A DNA stretch of 64,000 nucleotides, taken from JAFGJQ01 sp052034525. Its GTDB lineage: Bacteria; Planctomycetota; Phycisphaerae; UBA1845. Under the pieces are notes generated by a model. The model saw only the letters and a program-made list of their open reading frames with translations. It was not told the origin of the DNA and ran no database searches. The stretch is from the NCBI GenBank assembly GCA_052034525.1, contig JBPOIK010000191.1, positions 3,491-67,490 of the forward strand, given 5' to 3'. A program made the position numbers and the translations under genes. This document shows, piece after piece, positions 9,801 to 16,362 of this stretch (position 1 is its first letter; every line of letters begins with the position of its first letter).

Positions 9801-10094
9801 GGTCTCCAGCCGGTCCTGAACGCGGGCCAGCCGTTGAGCGACGGATCGGCGGATCAGACAACGGGCGATCGGATACACCGGTTTTCCGACGAAGTTGTCG
9901 GCCGTGGCGTATTTGACGTCGATCACGATGCGCGGATCGTATGTCGCGAGGTCCACGAGCGGATCGTTCGCCAGCGACTGTCCGGCGGGGTCGATGGCGT
10001 GCCGGGCCGGGGCGCAGCCGCCGGACAGAACCAGCAGGAATCCGAATCCCAGGGTCGCGGGAACGAGTCTACGGCCGTGGCGGCAGCAATACAT
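6834..10094 (-). CDS. Triple fusion: VanX-type D,D-dipeptidase + transglutaminase-like + class C beta-lactamase-type hydrolase
   Basis: A 1086-residue exported protein. Residues 1-27 form a signal peptide ending in LSGGC (possible lipobox). Residues 35-220 are peptidase M15D (VanX): substrate Arg in DGYRP, zinc ligands His137 and Asp144 in SRHNRGSAVD, catalytic Glu and third ligand His204 in EEWWHFD. Residues 225-340 are a helical linker. Residues 375-640 are a transglutaminase/protease fold with Cys557 (RRGDCG), His591 (MHDW) and Asp607. Residues 690-1050 are a class C serine hydrolase with SMTK (Ser753, Lys756), YSC in place of YxN, and HTG at 1011. It could split D-Ala-D-Ala, cleave peptide or amide bonds, and hydrolyse D-amino-acid amides or esters. 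An AGGTGG supports ATG at 10094 over GTG at 10106. It overlaps both operon neighbours. Confidence 0.9.
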   Translation of the reverse strand: MYCCRHGRRLVPATLGFGFLLVLSGGCAPARHAIDPAGQSLANDPLVDLATYDPRIVIDVKYATADNFVGKPVYPIARCLIRRSVAQRLARVQDRLETDGFGLKVHDGYRPLSVQRQFWQLMPDPRYVADPSKGSRHNRGSAVDVTLVDACGGDVDMPTKYDDFTVAAHRDYTGGSEASRQNRDRLAAAMEAEGFKGLAEEWWHFDAPGWEQLPLLDISVAAAPASSETTVSDLTRARTLADLGEFAEAERILRRHVPQSDRPAISGYAVELDILRRIRRDFRLSADQMLEKLRAAIPDVTAADMDRWRREGVLQHRIIDGEVRFFAREPGNLFRICPAAKARRVGPAERAGWSFSSAANAAHVLNLARQRGEPAVYPVTHDVTYTLTVNKGHPRVKPGAVVRCWLPFPQEYRQQTDVRLISTDPPGGRTAPNGSPHRTIYFERVVTDPSEPLRFQARFEFVTSAWCPDLDPAKAKPYDSSGDLYRDFTAERPPHIVFTPEVRKIVADVAASEPNPLLRARKLFRWMDANMPWCAEMEYSTIRSLCAKGLAARRGDCGVQALTFITLCRAAAIPARWQSGFATRPNESNMHDWSEIYIEPWGWLPVDASYGLQEHDEPDVQTFFCGHMDPYRMIVNLDYAQPLSPAKTSFRSEPNDFQRGEVEIDGHNLYFDEWSYDFHVRTTPQEKSWTALAETLDAVVPACLLDGNISGAVIRVGRKVGDGYEEWSKAYGYLCFEPEPVPMPQDAIFDLASMTKPLATGAALAILIDEGKVSLDDPVSRYLPEFAEADKANVTVRHLVTHMSGLPPYVGAGEQKPIKDEHGFPCRDAIRKYIRERKLSREPGQAVVYSCLNAILCAEIVRTVTGMEHSEFLAQRVYKPLGMTDTGFNPPAELDARIVPTTRTPYGRGPGGFLRGQVHDPLAAMQDGVSGNAGLFSTAEDVARYAQMLLNGGERNGVRILSRDAVRMATNPLNPGGVSAKGEPDPRGLLWALHQPAPNATGPDAIPFYAHTGYTGTAIRVYPEQGIYVIVLANRVHPDDKGQVGALRTAVWRSVSRVFLQATRSPCGLIRRLSPGFFRNRSATHA

Positions 10095-12933
10095 AGGCGG
10101 TTCCACCTTTCGCTCGCATCCAGACGGTTTCCAGGTCGTCCGTGCTGTAGGTTCGTTGTCCCGCGCCGGCGGTGCGGGCCGCGGGGTCGTTGACGGTCAC
10201 ATGATTGGCGTCGGCGAAGCCGGTGATCACGATGAGGTGCCCATCGGTGCTCTTGTAGGGGGCGTTGTGCAGTTCGCCCTTCCGGGCGACGATGGAAATG
10301 ATCAGCGGCTGGCCGGCCGCGATCATCGCCCGAACATCGTCCCAGTCGCTGAAGCGGGTCAGATACCCCGGCACGCCGAAGGTGTGGGCCGCCTGCACGT
10401 TCATCGGCCAGTTTCCGTAGATGCGGTGTCGGGCGTCGAACGCCCGCTGGGCGATCGTCTCGTTTGTCCGGCTGACGCCGCGGTATTCCATCACCATGCC
10501 GACGGACGTGGGGCTGCAGATTCCGTGCTTCATCCCCGGCTCGTCCGTCTTCTGACTGCGGAAGGGAACCGGCAGTGTGCGTTGCCAGGAGGCGGTGTCC
10601 AGGGGTTCGCGGACCGGTCGGGGACGTGGCAGCGCGGTGGGGATGCCCGTCGTGTCGCTTACGCAGACACCGATGCGATGAATGGCCACGGGCTGCGATG
10701 TTCCCGTCACGCGCAGCCGATACTGGAGCCGGTCGTACCAGCTACTGGAGCGAAAGTAATCCGTGTCGATGTTGCCCTGTTCCGATCGGACAACCGGCTC
10801 GTCCGTGAAGGCCCCCGGTCCCCACTGGGTTACGGTCAGCCAGGGCGACCAAGTGTCGTAGGCCAGCCGACCCGCACGCAGCTCGATTCGTACGGTGGCG
10901 TCGTCGGGCACGTCAAGATTCCACGACAGCAGCGCCTCGTTGAACTGAAGCTTCGGTTCAATCGGGAGGGATTCGTAGGCGGATTCCGCTCCGCCGGTCG
11001 GCGGCGCAATCGTGATGACCGCTTGTTCTTCTTCCGGTTTCTGTTGCGGCCGTCCGAAGTTGTTTCCGGCATCGTGCAGGATCAGTTCGTGGGCGAAGGG
11101 CTTGGGCTTGGGTTCCTGGCCGCAGATCGCCTCGTCCACGGCCCGGGCCATCTGGGCCAGGTATTCCTGGCCTTTGGGGTGCCGGGCCATGCCCGCCATG
11201 AAGTAGAGGTGTCTGCCGTGCACGACGCGGGCGGTATCCAGGTGCCAGTCTTCCCACCAGCCGCTTTTTCGCAGAATGGTGACATCGCGGCCGTTCAATC
11301 CGCCGACGAAACGGTCGTTGTGGAACTCCAGAAGGGGGGCCGCGAAGATCTTCTTGATCGTGGCGCAGACTTCAGCGTTAACCAGCCGGCCCTGCTCGAG
11401 CATGAGATAGTAGCGCAGACACTGCCGCACGGAGGCCCCGTGCGAATGGTCGTTGAGCGGGTCGCCGAACCGCGGCTCATCCAGGCCATAGTGTTTCCCG
11501 CACCAGAGCCCGCCTCCGTGCTCCGGATCGTAGAGCCGGTATTCCTTCGAGGTGAGCAACTCCCGGATGAAGTCCAGTCCGACAAGCTGGCTGTACTTGG
11601 CGGCCAGGTCGTTGTCCGACCGCTTGATCACCAGTTGCAGTTCGCGTTCCACCTGCGGATCGAGGTTCCGGGTCGCCTGCGGGTTCTGGGCGAAATAGGC
11701 GAACACGATGGCGATCTTCGGGACACTGGCGCCGTAGAAGGTCACGTCTGGCCGGACCAGGGCCAGGCGCCGGTCGGTCAGATCCAGCACACCGAACGCG
11801 CGGTCCGCCTCCGGGATGCCCAGCTCCCGGCCGACCCGGCTTTCGATAGCTTCCACCTGTTTCTGGAGCTCCGCGTCTACCGGCGTGTCATGGCTCAACT
11901 GGTAGTCCTGCATCTTCATCGCTCGTGCCCAGTCCTGGGAATACCCCTCCGGCGCCCCGGTTGCCATCAACGGGGACGCCGCCAGCGCCGCCGTCAGCGA
12001 TTTTACGCTTACGTCGGTGGCGTCCGGCGAGGAGGCGAGCGTGTTCCTCATGATCTGTTCGGCGCCCGGACGAAGCCGCAGAATCTTGATGCCCAGGCAT
12101 CGGCGGTCCTTCCCGAGGTAATCCAGCAGCGGCTGCTCGCGCACCGCAGGCTGGGCGGAGTGGAGAAAATTCACGGTGCCGTCATGCCCGATTGCGATCA
12201 GTCCGGTATGCCCGGCGTATTGGGATTTGTCGGTGCCCCGGATGATGTTCACGAAATCCGCGTTTTTCAGTTCGGGAAGAATGCCGGCCACATTCGCCGA
12301 CGGGATGTATGTGTCCTGAATCGGCTCGTCCGGAATGTCCTGCCCGATGCCGTGCCTGGCGAAAAAATTCGCCCGTCGACACACCTGAGTCAGGGGCACG
12401 CAGGCCTTCCCGTCACCGAGCCGGGATGTCATGTCCTCAAAGAGGAACGCATTGTTCCGGTCCCAGTCTGCGACCGTGAAGTGATTCCGTGTGAGCATTC
12501 CCACCTTGCCGCCGCGATAGCGAATCCGCTGGAGCGTGGCCAGAAACTCCCCCCAGTTGCGGCTCAATCCCATGGCGAACATGTGCTCGCAGAAGACCAG
12601 GCAGTCGCTGCGATCGAGGCAGTAAATCGGGTCCGGGTCGATCAGTTCGAAGGGAAATTCCCCGAGGAGATAAATGTCGTACGGCTGCCCGATGTTTTTG
12701 CGGCCCAGGTGGAGAATCCGGTCGGTGAGAACGGGTTCCGCGGCGGGCAGGGCGTGCAGGTAGCGATCCACCTCCTCTTCGGTGAACGTGTAGAGCGGGC
12801 TGGCCTTCAGCTCTTGCATGGATCTCTGCCGCGGGACGGTCTCGGGCCGGTCCGCCGGCGGGCAACCTCCTGTGACAATGACGCTCAGAACCACCAGGAG
12901 CCGGCTCCAACCCGGGTATCGTTGCCGTTTCAT
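10069..12933 (-). CDS. Triple fusion: DUF1460 amidase-like + class A beta-lactamase-type + C39 peptidase-like lipoprotein
   Basis: A 954-residue exported protein. A hydrophobic N-terminus ends in VTGGC (lipoprotein-like). Residues 40-295 match the N-acetylmuramoyl-L-alanine amidase-like DUF1460 family: Cys111 in DRSDCLVF, RIRYRGG, His151 in RNHF, and His242 in GHTG. Residues 355-610 are a serine penicilloyl-type fold with SVPK (Ser403, Lys406), SDN (439-441) and KSG (556-558). Residues 640-770 look like a beta-sandwich. Residues 785-954 are a C39-like papain fold with Cys806 (ICSPTS), His899 (DGHLIVITGF) and Asp916. The start at 12933 is preferred because GGAG precedes it by 6 nt; 12948 has none. 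It is first in the three-gene operon and its end overlaps the VanX fusion by 26 bp. Confidence 0.88.
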   Translation of the reverse strand: MKRQRYPGWSRLLVVLSVIVTGGCPPADRPETVPRQRSMQELKASPLYTFTEEEVDRYLHALPAAEPVLTDRILHLGRKNIGQPYDIYLLGEFPFELIDPDPIYCLDRSDCLVFCEHMFAMGLSRNWGEFLATLQRIRYRGGKVGMLTRNHFTVADWDRNNAFLFEDMTSRLGDGKACVPLTQVCRRANFFARHGIGQDIPDEPIQDTYIPSANVAGILPELKNADFVNIIRGTDKSQYAGHTGLIAIGHDGTVNFLHSAQPAVREQPLLDYLGKDRRCLGIKILRLRPGAEQIMRNTLASSPDATDVSVKSLTAALAASPLMATGAPEGYSQDWARAMKMQDYQLSHDTPVDAELQKQVEAIESRVGRELGIPEADRAFGVLDLTDRRLALVRPDVTFYGASVPKIAIVFAYFAQNPQATRNLDPQVERELQLVIKRSDNDLAAKYSQLVGLDFIRELLTSKEYRLYDPEHGGGLWCGKHYGLDEPRFGDPLNDHSHGASVRQCLRYYLMLEQGRLVNAEVCATIKKIFAAPLLEFHNDRFVGGLNGRDVTILRKSGWWEDWHLDTARVVHGRHLYFMAGMARHPKGQEYLAQMARAVDEAICGQEPKPKPFAHELILHDAGNNFGRPQQKPEEEQAVITIAPPTGGAESAYESLPIEPKLQFNEALLSWNLDVPDDATVRIELRAGRLAYDTWSPWLTVTQWGPGAFTDEPVVRSEQGNIDTDYFRSSSWYDRLQYRLRVTGTSQPVAIHRIGVCVSDTTGIPTALPRPRPVREPLDTASWQRTLPVPFRSQKTDEPGMKHGICSPTSVGMVMEYRGVSRTNETIAQRAFDARHRIYGNWPMNVQAAHTFGVPGYLTRFSDWDDVRAMIAAGQPLIISIVARKGELHNAPYKSTDGHLIVITGFADANHVTVNDPAARTAGAGQRTYSTDDLETVWMRAKGGTAYVLLPPRP

Positions 12934-13027
12934 CTCATTCTCCGTCATCCAGGAGGGATTGGACGCGACGCGGGGAATCCATCAGAATGCGGATGGCTTC
13001 CGCCGGGACCGCGCCTCGTGTATGTTT

Positions 13028-13042
13028 CGCCAAGGTTTGGCG
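13028..13042. promoter_or_regulatory. Perfect inverted repeat in divergent promoter region (possible operator)
   Basis: CGCCAA-GGT-TTGGCG is a perfect 6-3-6 inverted repeat. Immediately upstream on the minus strand is TTGACA (13050-13045), so the repeat fills the spacer of a possible promoter for the muropeptide operon. The matching -10 (AACATA or CATACA) is poor. It lies between that operon and the divergent phosphoesterase gene. Confidence 0.3.
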
Positions 13043-13091
13043 CGTGTCAAGTCGGCGGGATCCACGAACGCAACCGAAGGAGTAATGAACC

Positions 13092-15350
13092 ATGCCCAAT
13101 CGTCGAATCATGCTTGTCGTGTTGGTGTGCGGGGGCCTGCTTTTCGCTGACGCGGCGAGGGCCGCGGAATCGGGCGAAGCGCCGCCCGCGGTGTCGGACT
13201 TCAGCGTCATCCACATCTCGGACCTGCATATCAACCCGCATCTGGCTCGCCTGGGCAAGCCTGAGACGGTGCGCGGAGCGGACACCATCGCGTGGGTTTG
13301 TCAACAAGCCGGCAAACCGCAGAGCGTCCCGGATCTCTCCGAGCCGGCGCCCGCGCCGGCTTTCGCCCTGGCAACCGGCGATGTGACGGAATTCGGCGTG
13401 ATCGATGACACGTGGCAGGTCTTCGAAGACGCCTTCGCAAAGCTCCCGTGTCCGCTCCACGTGATGCCGGGCAATCACGATAACACGTGGGTGGCGCTGT
13501 ATGAGGTGATGCGAAAACGCCACGGCGGCGAGAACCACGCCTTCACGCAACACGGCTGCCGCTTCATCTGCCTGAGCTCCGCGTCTCCACAGGAGCCGGT
13601 GCCCTCTCTGGACGCCAAGACCCGCCGCTGGCTGAAAGCGGAACTGGAAAACACACCGCGGGGAATGCCGATCTTCATCGCTCTGCATCATCCGCCCTAC
13701 ACGCAGGAATTCGCCTATCCGGTCGAACTGGACACCCTGGTGGACCTGCTGCGCGACTACAACGTGGCTCTTCTGCTCTACGGCCACGGACACGGCGTGG
13801 AACACCGGCAGATTGGCGGAATGGATGGAGTGATGGGCGGTTCGACATTCGGGAAAAACGCCGGTTACGGCCTGCTGTCCATCCAGAAGGGTCGGCTCTG
13901 CTATGCCTATCACTACCAGACCGATCCTCGTGCCACGAAAGACGATGCGGCCGGGCCGGGATGGAAGGTGCTGCTGAACAAACCCCTTCCGCGAGAGCCG
14001 GCGCCGCGCCTGTTTGCGATCCATCAGCCGGCATCCGACGGATTCGCCTGCGACGCTCCGACGCTGTCCCTGGTTCTCAGGCAACACGAGCCGGGACCGG
14101 AGACGGCCAAGTGGGAGGTTCGCCTGAACGGCAATCCCGTCTCGATGGCGGTCCGTCCCATGGAGGCGGAAGAAGCGCCCCTGACCGTGGGCGGCTCCGT
14201 GCCGCTGGACGGCCTGCTGCCCGGCATGCACCTGCTGACAGTGCAGATCACCTTGCCGGACGGCCGCACCGATCAGCGAAGTCGCCTGTTCCGCCTGAAC
14301 ACGCCGGAGGTGGAGGTGCTTTGGCACGCGGATGATCCACGGGCCATCAAACCCGGCCCGGTGATCACGGGCGATTTGGTGGTGCGTGCCGGAAACGACG
14401 GCGTGGTTGTGGCTGCGGACCGGGCGACTGGCCGGCAGCGCTGGTCCTTCAAGACCGGCGGGGAGATTCTCGGCACGCCTGCCTGGACGGGTGAGTGTCT
14501 CGTGATCGGCTCCGGCGACGGAAACGTCTACGCGCTGGATGCCCAAGGCCGGCAACGCTGGGTCTATGAGGCGGGCCGTCCCGTCTATGGATGGCCGCTC
14601 GTCGAGGGCGATACGGTTTTCGTCGGCGATAACGGGGGCCGAATGCATGCGATCTCCGTGGCGGATGGCAGCAAGCGATGGATTTTTGAGCGGGCGGATT
14701 TCGGGATCGAGTCGCGCCCGGCGATCTGGCAAGAGTCGCTGGTCTTTGGCGCATGGGACAGCTATCTGTATGCGCTGGACAAATCGACTGGCAAACTGCG
14801 GTGGAAGTCCCTGGGGCCCAAATCCCGCGACGGAGCGGCGGCCCGCTATTATTCTCCAGCGGACTGTGGCCCTGTTGTCGTCCAAGATGCGTTGTTCGTT
14901 GCGGACCGGGGGTATCGGCTCGGGAAATACGATTCAGAGGGGAAGCTGGGCTCAACCTGGGATGCCAGCGTGGCGGCTATCAGTCCGGCGGCGGACGGGC
15001 GGCATTTTTACGCTCGGACGACCGACTCGCATATTCGCAAGTACGATGGTAGCGGTCAGGTAATCTGGGACAAAGAGGTGCCGGCCGGGCGGTTCCCGAT
15101 TCCGCCGACCGAGCACGACGGACAACTGTACATCTGCGCCAACACGGGGTTGCTCAGCGTGCTGGACGGTCGGGACGGAACGATTCTGTGGCAGTACCAG
15201 GTCACGCCCGGCTTCTACGTGATGGCGCCCGTCACGGTGGACGCCGGTTGGGACGGGCAGGGGCCGGTGTGCTACGTCGCCGGCATGGACGGTTCACTGA
15301 CGGCCCTGCGGTATCGCCAGAAGACGCGGTCCACCCGGCAGGGAACGTAG
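13092..15350 (+). CDS. Secreted metallophosphoesterase fused to PQQ-type beta-propeller
   Basis: A 752-residue protein with a signal peptide (residues 1-24, cleavage after ADAARA). Residues 36-290 are a calcineurin-like metallophosphoesterase: ISDLHIN, ATGDVTE, GNHDN, LHHPPY and GHGHGVEH supply the D-x-H, G-D, G-N-H-D and H-x-H metal ligands. A short Ig-like segment at about 310-400 is followed by about six WD/PQQ-like blades (residues 405-745) with repeated W-x-F/Y and N/D-x-x-V-Y-A-L-D motifs (GDGNVYALDAQG, DSYLYALDKSTG). The propeller probably binds a substrate or partner; PQQ itself is not implied. Substrate unknown. GAAGGAG precedes the ATG. The last 79 bp overlap the convergent acetyltransferase gene. 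Confidence 0.9.
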   Translation: MPNRRIMLVVLVCGGLLFADAARAAESGEAPPAVSDFSVIHISDLHINPHLARLGKPETVRGADTIAWVCQQAGKPQSVPDLSEPAPAPAFALATGDVTEFGVIDDTWQVFEDAFAKLPCPLHVMPGNHDNTWVALYEVMRKRHGGENHAFTQHGCRFICLSSASPQEPVPSLDAKTRRWLKAELENTPRGMPIFIALHHPPYTQEFAYPVELDTLVDLLRDYNVALLLYGHGHGVEHRQIGGMDGVMGGSTFGKNAGYGLLSIQKGRLCYAYHYQTDPRATKDDAAGPGWKVLLNKPLPREPAPRLFAIHQPASDGFACDAPTLSLVLRQHEPGPETAKWEVRLNGNPVSMAVRPMEAEEAPLTVGGSVPLDGLLPGMHLLTVQITLPDGRTDQRSRLFRLNTPEVEVLWHADDPRAIKPGPVITGDLVVRAGNDGVVVAADRATGRQRWSFKTGGEILGTPAWTGECLVIGSGDGNVYALDAQGRQRWVYEAGRPVYGWPLVEGDTVFVGDNGGRMHAISVADGSKRWIFERADFGIESRPAIWQESLVFGAWDSYLYALDKSTGKLRWKSLGPKSRDGAAARYYSPADCGPVVVQDALFVADRGYRLGKYDSEGKLGSTWDASVAAISPAADGRHFYARTTDSHIRKYDGSGQVIWDKEVPAGRFPIPPTEHDGQLYICANTGLLSVLDGRDGTILWQYQVTPGFYVMAPVTVDAGWDGQGPVCYVAGMDGSLTALRYRQKTRSTRQGT

Positions 15351-16216
15351 CGCGAGTAGAACCCGATCGGCCCGACCCAGGGAATGACGCTGGTGCGGTG
15401 ACCCGCCTCGAACAGATCGTTCAGGCAGCGGCGCAGCAGTATACGCCCGATGCCCGTACCGCGGGCAGCGGGAGTGGTGCCCATTGGGCCGAAAAACCCC
15501 CATTCCCGGTTCTGGCTGGAATGCCCGGCGAACCCGATGATTTGTCCGGCTTTGATCGCCAGGTGCAGGCCGGGCGGGTCGTTTCGCATGGCCAGGCCGG
15601 CCTCCATTCGCCAATCCGGGCCGAAATCACCGGCGAAGAAGGCGTCGAGCAGCCTGTCATCGTCAGGGGTGGCCCGTCGCACCACGATGCCCTGATCCGC
15701 CAGTCGGGCCTCGTCGTCCCGGGTCTCGAAGCGGTCATCGAGGAAAGCCGTCATGTTCACGCAGTCTTTGAAACGCTCGAACCCGTTGGCCTCCACGAAA
15801 CACAGCGCCGCCGTATAACGGGGGTCGACGCCCGGGTTGAAGTAGTTTCCCGGGATGGCGAGCACCTCGGCCTCCGTGATGCCGCCGTTGCGCCAGTCTG
15901 CCAGCAGTCGCTGGAAGAGGGCCGAGGCGATGCCGCGACGGCGGTGCGATTCCTCGACCGCGAACACACCCAACCATCCCTTGGACTGAGCGGGCCGTTC
16001 GACGCACTGCATGAACCCGACAATCCGCCCTTCCAGCTCGGCCGCGTAGATCCGCTTTCGGAATTGATCGGGGTCCGGGTTGTCAAACAGTTTCTCCCTC
16101 AGAAGGCTCGAACTGAACCTGTCGAACGGAAGGGCGGCGGTCGCCAGATCATACATCGCGGGCAGATCGGCATCACTCGCCGGACGGATACTTGGAGAAG
16201 ACGGAAACCCGGACAT
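15272..16216 (-). CDS. GNAT acetyltransferase, two tandem GNAT domains
   Basis: A 314-residue protein. Residues 8-155 form one complete GNAT fold: GRIVGFMQC on beta4 and the acetyl-CoA loop ESHRRRGIASAL (R-x-x-G-x-A). Residues 165-300 are a second, shorter GNAT half with KAGQIIGFAGH, an acetyl-CoA-loop-like RGTGIGRILL and a terminal GFYSRYV. Such double GNATs acetylate amines, antibiotics or protein N-termini; the substrate here is unknown. GAGGAGGG lies 7 nt before the ATG. The C-terminal 26 residues are encoded antisense to the end of the propeller gene. Confidence 0.85.
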   Translation of the reverse strand: MSGFPSSPSIRPASDADLPAMYDLATAALPFDRFSSSLLREKLFDNPDPDQFRKRIYAAELEGRIVGFMQCVERPAQSKGWLGVFAVEESHRRRGIASALFQRLLADWRNGGITEAEVLAIPGNYFNPGVDPRYTAALCFVEANGFERFKDCVNMTAFLDDRFETRDDEARLADQGIVVRRATPDDDRLLDAFFAGDFGPDWRMEAGLAMRNDPPGLHLAIKAGQIIGFAGHSSQNREWGFFGPMGTTPAARGTGIGRILLRRCLNDLFEAGHRTSVIPWVGPIGFYSRYVPCRVDRVFWRYRRAVSEPSMPAT

Positions 16217-16348
16217 GGAGAACCCTCCTCAGGAAGCAATCGCCGAAGGCACGTGGGCCGTGGGCATCCTAATCGCCGGCCGGCCCGCGTGCCACTGCAA
16301 TCCGCCCGGAACGCTCCCGCAGGCCTCGAACTGTCCGCTCGGTTTGTG

Positions 16349-16354
16349 TACAAT
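16349..16354 (+). promoter_or_regulatory. Candidate -10 box giving a leaderless glycosyltransferase mRNA
   Basis: TACAAT at 16349-16354 ends 8 nt before the ATG at 16363, so transcription would begin at or next to the start codon. No Shine-Dalgarno precedes the ATG (the bases are CCGCTCCC). A weak -35, TCGAAC, is at 16326-16331 with a 17-nt spacer. Confidence 0.4.
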
Positions 16355-16362
16355 CCGCTCCC

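Noticed and set aside
9895..13386. Open frame of more than 1100 codons opposite the DUF1460 fusion.
   Set aside because: A codon-bias shadow of the real gene. The protein reads as random Arg/Gly/Val-rich sequence, and the reverse strand carries three catalytic domains.
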